NCBI GenBank assembly: GCA_963169105.1
Contig: OY720639.1
Location: 47,597,848-47,661,847 of the forward strand
Source of the DNA: Ceriagrion tenellum
Lineage: Eukaryota; Arthropoda; Insecta; Odonata; Coenagrionidae
Length of the DNA stretch: 64,000 nt
Direction: 5' to 3'
Shown: piece after piece, positions 57,890 through 64,000 of the stretch
How positions within the stretch are numbered: the stretch's first letter is position 1
How the letters are laid out: every line of letters starts with the position of its first letter
Program-made: the position numbers and the translations under genes
The notes under the pieces: model-generated
What the model was told of the DNA's origin: nothing
Databases searched by the model: none
Seen by the model: only the letters and a program-made list of their open reading frames with translations

Positions 57890-58200
57890 GACGGACAAAA
57901 TAAGAAATGATCAAGAGTACAGAAGAGTAGAAGAGGAAAGAACCATATGGAACAACATGTAGAAAAGAGGAACCAGATGGATTGGACGCACCCTGAGGCA
58001 CAATGGGTTTGTGAAGAACGTAGTTGAAGGTAAAATAGAGGGAAAAGTCCCCACAGGAAGACCAAGGAGTGAGTTTATCGATCAAATAAAGAGGAAAGTA
58101 CATTGGAAGAGATACCAGGAGGCAAGAGAACTATCATTCGATAGGGAAGTATGGAGGGCTGCAGTCAACTAATCTTAGGATTGAACGACCAATGATGAAA
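57890..58200 (+). mobile_element. LINE remnant, family of 22450-23110
   Basis: TRWIGRTLRHNGFVKNVV, EGKIEGKVPTGRPRSEFID and QIKRKVHWKRYQEARELSFD match the C-terminal part of the copy at 22450-23110 block by block, and the end CTAATCTTAGGATTGAACGACC is shared. Upstream parts are missing or frameshifted. Confidence 0.8.
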
Positions 58201-58580
58201 ATTGTACTTGATATTATTGGACGGTCCAAGGTACAAATATGTCATTGCCAGGTACAATGAATACAATTCACAGTTTTACCGCTAATTTCCGAAAATTTTC
58301 CCAGATAATCACTTATATTTTGCGTAGCGAAGGTCATAATGTCGTATTTGTCTTTCAAAGTTATCATATTGAAGATGCTTCTGGGGAAAGTTTAAGCAAC
58401 AAAAGGCTTCGGCTTTCTAGGATAGACCGCCAGAGCAAACGAGACAATAGCGGTTATTAGACCCTCTAAAATTCTCCCGAGGGTGAATTTATGGTCACTA
58501 CAGTTCACGGGAAAGCTTAAAATCCTTCACTACTCCTTTCGAATTCAGCATGTTAGTATTGTCTATACATATTAGTAAGC
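58201..58580. other. No recognised feature
   Basis: No supported gene or repeat. Confidence 0.4.
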
Positions 58581-58678
58581 GACCGTATTCTGCCCGGGTT
58601 TTTGCCGCGTCGATCCATTTTTGGGGGACAACAGTTTCGCTTGCCTTCCAGCTGGCTTCGTCAGGTCAGAATACGGTC
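58581..58678. repeat. Short inverted-repeat element with ribozyme-like module
   Basis: The outer GACCGTATTCTG (58581-58592) and CAGAATACGGTC (58667-58678) pair perfectly. The inside (CGGGTTTTTGCCGCGTCG and GGGGACAACAGTTTCGC) matches one arm of the hairpin at 3121-3301. Confidence 0.75.
58627..58667 (-). ncRNA. Hammerhead-like ribozyme motif (copy F)
   Basis: Minus strand: GAC, CTGACGA (58664-58658), extra A, GCCAG, loop, CAAGC, GAAA (58638-58635), CTGTT, GTC. Stem I is 3 bp or more. Stem II has mismatches and stem III (ACTGT) is imperfect. Weaker than copies A to E. Confidence 0.35.
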
Positions 58679-59339
58679 ATTAAATAACCGCGGAAGCCTC
58701 CGTACCACAGATTAGTAAGGTTTGAGTAGGCCGACAGGTACTAGTGCAAGCACAGGTGGTCCTTATACCCAGCTAAACCACAAAAATTAATGAGTTCCCG
58801 CAAGTTTTTTATTGATTAATAATTAAATGGTTCTATATAAGTTGCTTGAATATAAAACGATAAATCACTTTAAAAGGCTATGTAAATTGTACCTGCCAGA
58901 GATTTACGCTCACAAAAACTACTCGAAAAATATCTAACAAGTCACTCGATGTCAATTCCGATACGTCCAACGGGTATCGATGTATATAAATTGTGCCAGC
59001 CCAAATGGTATCCCTCGGAGAGTGGAGAAATATTCGGCAGATATAATAACCTAGTGCCCTGGGGTGCACTGCTTGTTTCTCACCCAATCACGATCGCAGC
59101 CCGCAGCAGTTTTTTCAGATGCGTCAAAAAACTAAGATAACGGCACGTCACGGCGAAACTTTACCGACAATGGGAACGTTAATTTCGTTGGACAGCGGGC
59201 TTACGAAAGCGATAAGGAATGGCTTGTGATGTCGGTGGCCTAAAAAGAGAATATGCAATCAAAGTTTTGCATGGAGCGAGTGGCTGAATTAAACAAAGCC
59301 GTTGACCAATCGGGGTGATCTCACTCCATAACTCTTTTG
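58679..59339. other. No recognised feature
   Basis: No supported gene or repeat. Confidence 0.4.
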
Positions 59340-59610
59340 ACGATTAAAAAAAATGCGCCACTGTGGAACAGAGGCCTGTTTTGTGCTTGGCCGCCATCAT
59401 CTTCCTCTCAATGCTCACAGCTATTGGATCAGGTTTGAGGGACAGACGGAGGATTCCAATTCCGAAGGCTCAGGTTCGAATTTCGGCGACGAGGCAGATT
59501 TGTCAGCGGAATTCCCATCCCAGGGTATGGGTGGAATTTGACCCTTCCGTACAATTTCATATTTTACAAACGAGATTCATGTCGCCGGGTGTGGGGCAAC
59601 CAGGATAATT
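59340..59610 (+). other. CpG-richer ORF patch, unrecognised
   Basis: One frame from 59363 reads VLCLAAIIFLSMLTAIGSGL, which looks like a signal peptide or membrane segment, then a basic stretch (LRDRRRIPIPKAQVRIS). There is no ATG in that frame at the expected place (GTG at 59363). The frame from the ATG at 59353 encodes a different acidic peptide. A CAGGGTATGG near 59520 could be a splice donor. A host exon cannot be excluded or supported. Confidence 0.2.
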
Positions 59611-59924
59611 CATTTTTTATTTAACGAGTGAAAATAAAATGAGTAGCTGTATTTTGTATTACTGACCAAATTTATTCATTGTATTACACGTATGACGTAA
59701 CTTTTCAAATGTTTTCACCATACTTTTTCCTGATACATGTAACTCCTATCGTGACTTGTCTTGCAGTTTATCCATGTCATTTGTATGGGATGCATCACCA
59801 ACGAATTCCTTTTAATCCTCCATATCTTATTAAAGTTGCAATCATTGTTTCTCTTTCATGAAGGTGATCGACAACTATTTGCGCTATAGAGAGAAAGGGT
59901 GGAGAGACATGATCTAAATGAAAT
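59611..59924. other. No recognised feature
   Basis: AT-rich non-coding DNA. Confidence 0.4.
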
Positions 59925-60105
59925 GCACCATGGGGACCACGGTTTAACGTCTCATCCGACAGAGTACTGACCTTGAAGTGCCCTCCACAATACACTCAAG
60001 CAGGGATCGAGTTTCCTCGGAAAAATATCTTCAGCTTCAAGGATTAGAACCCTAACCGTCCGTTAGTTAGCAAATATTCCAGTCACTAAACCAACCCGAT
60101 CCCCC
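59925..60105 (-). mobile_element. SINE-B copy
   Basis: GGGGACCACGGTTTAACGTC, TGAAGTGCCCTCCACAATAC and the minus-strand B-box-like GGTTCTAATCC (about 60041-60053) align with 50319-50470. Confidence 0.7.
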
Positions 60106-60308
60106 TTTTTTGTACGCCATGTTGCAAACTAAAACTTTCATAAGTAAGGAAATTTTCATTCGGATGGGATGTAAAATCTAGGATTTTTTTGCGCCAAGTA
60201 GGCCAATACCGACGTCACGGTTCTCTTTATGATGTCTCCTTTTTTACTTGAAATTCATCCCTAAAAAAAATTAAACCAAGGGAAATTGAGCTCTACGGCC
60301 TCTCGATA

Positions 60309-61190
60309 TAGCAAAATAAATGAGTCTCCAATGGCCGTAAAAAATGGCATCACTCGTCAAACACGCAACCACACAACACTTCCTGTGTTGGTTTGCGGGA
60401 ATGGGGATTCCACAGCAGGGATTAACCAAAGCCTCTCTACCAGAATACCCTCCTGTGATGGTTTACGGGAATGTTACTTCCTCGCCAGTGACCACCACAG
60501 ACACATTCAACCCAGTTGGAATCCTTTTCGAGGGGTAATGGGACCCTGATAAGGATGCCTGGATTATAACCTGAGATCCTTCATAGGGCTAATGGGACCC
60601 TACTAAGGATGATGCCTGGTTATACCACAATCACACTCACAAGCACTCGAATCACTCACTCACACACACAGACGGGGGCCCAACTTCTGGGAGAAAACGC
60701 TCAAAAAGAACGTGGTCAAAATATAAACATAAAGACAAATGAGGGTGAGCGTCGGATACGCGTATTTCGGCCATAAGGTGGCCCTCTTCAGCGAGCTGAA
60801 GGGAAAAACACTTGCAACACGAGGTTGTAAGTGAGTAAGTGAGCTTGTAAGATATGTTAGACACACTCATCCTCTTTTCTTGACCAGGCATCCTTAGTAG
60901 GGTCCCATTAGCCCTATGAGGATCTCAGGTTATAACCCAAGCATCCTTATCAGGGTCCCATTACCCCTCGAAAAGGATTCCAACTGGGTTGAATGTGTCT
61001 GTGGTGGTCACCGGCGAGGAAGTAACATTCCCGTAAACCATCACAGGAGGGTATTCTGGTAGAGAGGCTGTGGTTGGTCCCTGCTGTGGAATCCCCATTC
61101 CCGCAAACCAACACAGTAAGTGTTGTGTGGTTGCATGTTTGACGAGTGGTGCCATTTTTTACGGCCATCGGAGACTCATTTATTTTGCTA
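60309..61190. repeat. 882-bp element with about 310-bp inverted arms
   Basis: 60309-60620 and 60883-61190 are highly similar inverted copies, from TAGCAAAATAAATGAGTCTC at the left start to its inverse at the right end. The roughly 260-bp spacer has a CA microsatellite (60655-60672) and a hammerhead-like module on the minus strand. The arms contain a diverged direct repeat of TAATGGGACCCT..TAAGGATG. The two ORF pairs in the arms are mirror images and do not encode a known protein. No clear target duplication. Confidence 0.9.
60751..60796 (-). ncRNA. Hammerhead-like ribozyme motif (copy G)
   Basis: Minus strand: TCG, CTGAAGA (60791-60785), extra G, GGCCA, loop CCTTA, TGGCC, GAAA (60768-60765), then the palindrome ATACGCGTAT sharing its first A with GAAA, C (60755), CGA. 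Stem II is 5 bp perfect and stem III is a 10-base palindrome. Stem I is 3 bp. Confidence 0.45.
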
Positions 61191-63156
61191 CCTAAAAAAT
61201 GTACTTATCTTTCCTGCGTGACGACCCTCAGAAATCTATTCGCACCTCATATAACAAATCAACCAGTACTGTAATCACGGTAAGAATGCGCTTCTCGATT
61301 ATTTTACACAAAATACAACTTAATTGGAGACTTTTTCTATTTTTTTCATCTTTTCAGCTCATTAAACTAGTATAAAGAGCACAGAGACTTGAACTTCGGC
61401 GTATGAGTGAATTTCATAAAAAATATTTATTGATACTTTTCAGGCAAATGCAGCCAAATCAATTGCGATGCAATAACGGCTTCACATTCCAATACCACGG
61501 TTCACGAAATTTTGCCGATGACCATTAATTTATCATCTACGTCATGTTCACAAATACGCATTTGGTTGACTGATGCCTTTTGTGGTCGGTGCACGGCATT
61601 TGAAACAAGAATTCTTACTAATTCGGTCACTGCTTCCAGAGTTACCTTTCTAAAGCCTGGAAATAGAAAACAATGAAAAAAGTGGGGAATGTATTTGAAG
61701 TTATACGGATGAAGAACAAGTAGTAAATGGAACAAAAAGGCAAGATGCATGAAATGGACATTCATTTGTCACTCGTATCAATAGAAATAGTATTTCCCAA
61801 ATCTCTCTGGCACAGCATAAAGTTGCGAATCACATTTTAAAAAGTATTTGTCAAATATATAACTTAAAAAGTTTACAAATAATATGGAGGAACATTGCTT
61901 CAATTTGTTACAGATGAATAGAGGAATGTTGATCCCTGAAAGTGGGTTTGAACATTTTTTTACCAATAGCTTAGAATACATTACAGCCGGAATAGTAGAT
62001 CTTGTTCAAATCTACTTACTCTTGATATTAATATATAATTCCAAACGAAATTCATCGCTTCATCTTAATATCTGAGATTCCCATAGTAAACCTTCACCAA
62101 GCTTCTTTTTTGTTTTGGTAAGGAATTCATTCCTAATATTTTCGGTAGAATAAATCAAATGGAAGTAAATTGTTATCATTGATTGATGGCTATTGATTTT
62201 TGCGTCACCTTCTGAAGACAATAAAAGTCAACGAAAAGTTTTGACGAATAAAAGTCTTCTCATGAACAGAAATACGTATTTGAAATTTATACTCTTGTTT
62301 CTCTCTGCAAAAGCTCGCGAAGGATGAAAGTAACAAAAATATGTAAAGCAATAAATTTTGTTGAAAATGATGTTCAAAACTAATTTCGGAAATTTATTCC
62401 AGAAAAAATCATAATTTCCCAATTTATTTGTGGAACGTCATAAAATTAAACAACTTACACAAACTCCGTTGAAAAACTAAAAGATTTAACTTCATATCTG
62501 TTTCTCACTGACAACCACGTCAAAGCTGCAACTTACACATTATGTATGTGTCCTCTTTCTGGTCCACATTTATTCCGTCATTTTCCCAGAAAACATACAT
62601 TTCTATTTGGTCCACCCTGCGTTCTACTTAATTTAAGACCACAAGAACGATCAATTTTTAAACTCAAATCTTCCTATGAGAAGGAAGACAGCTGAGAATA
62701 AATTTTAATGGGCTTTGGATCAATTCTCCATCTTCAGTAGGTTCTCTGGTGGTTATCTGGTCAATATCTAGAGAAACTACGTAAGGTAGCCCCCCCTTTT
62801 TACGGCTTATATAGACTGATTTGACACAAAGCATATGACTGCGCTCTTTACTCAAAGGTGATTCCATCTGTAATAGGTTAATAGGGAAAATCGAGCAGGT
62901 TTTGATGTGTAAGTTCATGATTCTTTTAGCAAGTGAAAGACAAGGTTCTTTTTCGAAATAAAATCTTTCAAATCATAGATATTCCACACATGAAGTATTT
63001 CCATGTTTAATGGGCAGTTAAGACAATAAACTATGACATGAGTGACCGACAATAGTTGCAATAGTAAATAATAGTGAAATAATAATAAAGTCAAAATAGT
63101 AGTGGATGTAATGATGGGACGACTTTTGGACAATTTATCAGTTTCAAAGTCGAAAT
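61191..63156. other. No recognised feature
   Basis: AT-rich non-coding DNA with short ORFs of no known family. Confidence 0.4.
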
Positions 63157-63345
63157 TTAATTTATTTATTTCCACTATCCCAAAAACAATGCAGTAAGCT
63201 GTTTTCATCGAGTGTATTAACAATGGAAAAACACAAAAACCCATGTTCAAGCGGCAAAAAATCCACCCAAGCGAGACTCGTACCCGCGACTCTCGAACTG
63301 CCACGCGAGGACTGTACCACGTCGCCATCGGGGCCGACTGGTTAG
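63157..63345 (-). mobile_element. SINE-D (tRNA-derived)
   Basis: Minus strand: GGCCCCGATGGCGACGTGG (A-box side), then GTCGCGGGTACGAGTCTCG (B-box region). A body follows and ends in GGGATAGTGGAAATAAATAA. The 154-codon ORF on this strand is a by-product of the SINE. Its tail resembles SINE-C. Confidence 0.65.
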
Positions 63346-64000
63346 AAGATTCATCCACCAGTGAATGCAGCAATATCACCTGTTATATCACGATATACAT
63401 TCAAAAGTATTATCATATCTGATTTTGTTGAGAAATATTTGCGTTTATGTCTACTAGCTCGTCCATAATAATCACGACATACAATCAAACATAAAGTGGT
63501 GACTTGAAGTTGAAATGCTCCCGTTTGAAAAACTAAATGTCGATTTAGAACACATTGTGATATTTATCTGAAAAAGCACCACATTCTATCTCCCTGGGAT
63601 TTTTATTTCATTACTGCGTTTCATGTGGGCGTTCGTTCTTAGTTAACTCAAGTAACATATAAAGATAACATGCTATTTATAGCAACACCTATTTACTTTT
63701 TGTTTCATAAATATAGAACCATTTGGAATTCAGCGATTGCAACTCACCCTATCATCATGAATAACATAGTAAGCGATATATATGACAGTTATCACGTATA
63801 CCAAACCATTCAAGTAATTGGTTAGCAATTTAGCTAACGCTTACTCAAGTTTTAATTAGTCCACCAGCTATCAAAGCAATAATAAAGATTTTTCAATTCT
63901 ATTGAATCATCAAAAGTTGGTTATTGAACGCTATTTTAGCAAACCATTGAAAAAAATTATGGAACTCTAACTTGGCAGATATATAAGCATTACTTCAAAT
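63346..64000. other. No recognised feature
   Basis: AT-rich non-coding DNA to the end of the window. Confidence 0.4.

Noticed and set aside
60286..61168. Four similar ORFs in two inverted pairs
   Set aside because: They are the same non-coding arm read twice and give no known protein.
3121..61190. Penelope-like retroelement coding region near the hammerhead-like modules
   Set aside because: I looked for reverse-transcriptase and GIY-YIG frames near the modules and found none that I can defend. The link rests on the motif alone.
62915..63379. Minus-strand ORF of 154 codons
   Set aside because: It coincides with SINE-D and its flank, with no protein similarity.

Overview
The window looks like intergenic or intronic DNA from a large, AT-rich, repeat-dense animal genome, most likely an arthropod and probably an insect. 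The basis is indirect: many decayed non-LTR retrotransposon tails, tRNA-derived SINEs, one mariner, several short DNA transposons, and long stretches with no coding potential. I found no exon of a recognisable host gene, so nearly all annotation is mobile DNA or its debris. The species cannot be named from this evidence.

Layout. 0-10 kb: a LINE tail (620-1354), a long hairpin (3121-3301), a SINE (4955-5060), a CpG-rich patch (5280-6080), an inverted-repeat element (8300-8750) and two LINE ends (9019-9125, 9300-9725). 10-20 kb: a 97-bp tandem repeat, hairpins at 11.5, 13.0 and 14.8 kb, a CACTA-like MITE (15626-15897), a second terminal-inverted-repeat element (16139-16745), a 118-bp duplication and a three-unit SINE array with flanking 12-bp target repeats (18744-19476). 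20-30 kb: an unclassified dispersed repeat, two LINE remnants, a hairpin (28124-28259) and a foldback made of nested palindromes (28613-28834). 30-40 kb: a 1.35-kb inverted-repeat element holding a LINE tail (31162-32515), a second LINE, SINEs, a hairpin at 36.4 kb, and two adjacent hairpins at 38.7-38.9 kb. 40-50 kb: a second copy of the dispersed repeat, a hAT MITE with 8-bp target duplication (41799-42360), a LINE reverse-transcriptase end (43179-44105), other LINE debris, and a complete but dead mariner (48981-50268) inside an older SINE-like repeat. 50-64 kb: two related hairpins, a third copy of the dispersed repeat, a nearly intact LINE 3' end (55040-55797), a CpG-rich patch, an 882-bp inverted-repeat element (60309-61190), and SINEs.

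The strongest unexplained signal is a small module present at least seven times (3.2, 8.7, 13.0, 28.2, 32.4, 58.6 and 60.8 kb), with weaker copies at 36.4 and 44.2 kb. Each has CTGANGA, one extra base, a short stem-loop, GAAA, a self-complementary palindrome and then a strand that pairs back to the bases before CTGANGA. The helix sequences differ completely between copies but pairing is kept. This is the layout of a type I hammerhead ribozyme with a dimer-friendly stem III. The modules sit at the tips or inside inverted-repeat elements. Hammerhead motifs are known from Penelope-like retroelements, but no Penelope coding sequence is visible here. The constant extra base between the core and stem II departs from the canonical hammerhead and makes the family worth testing.
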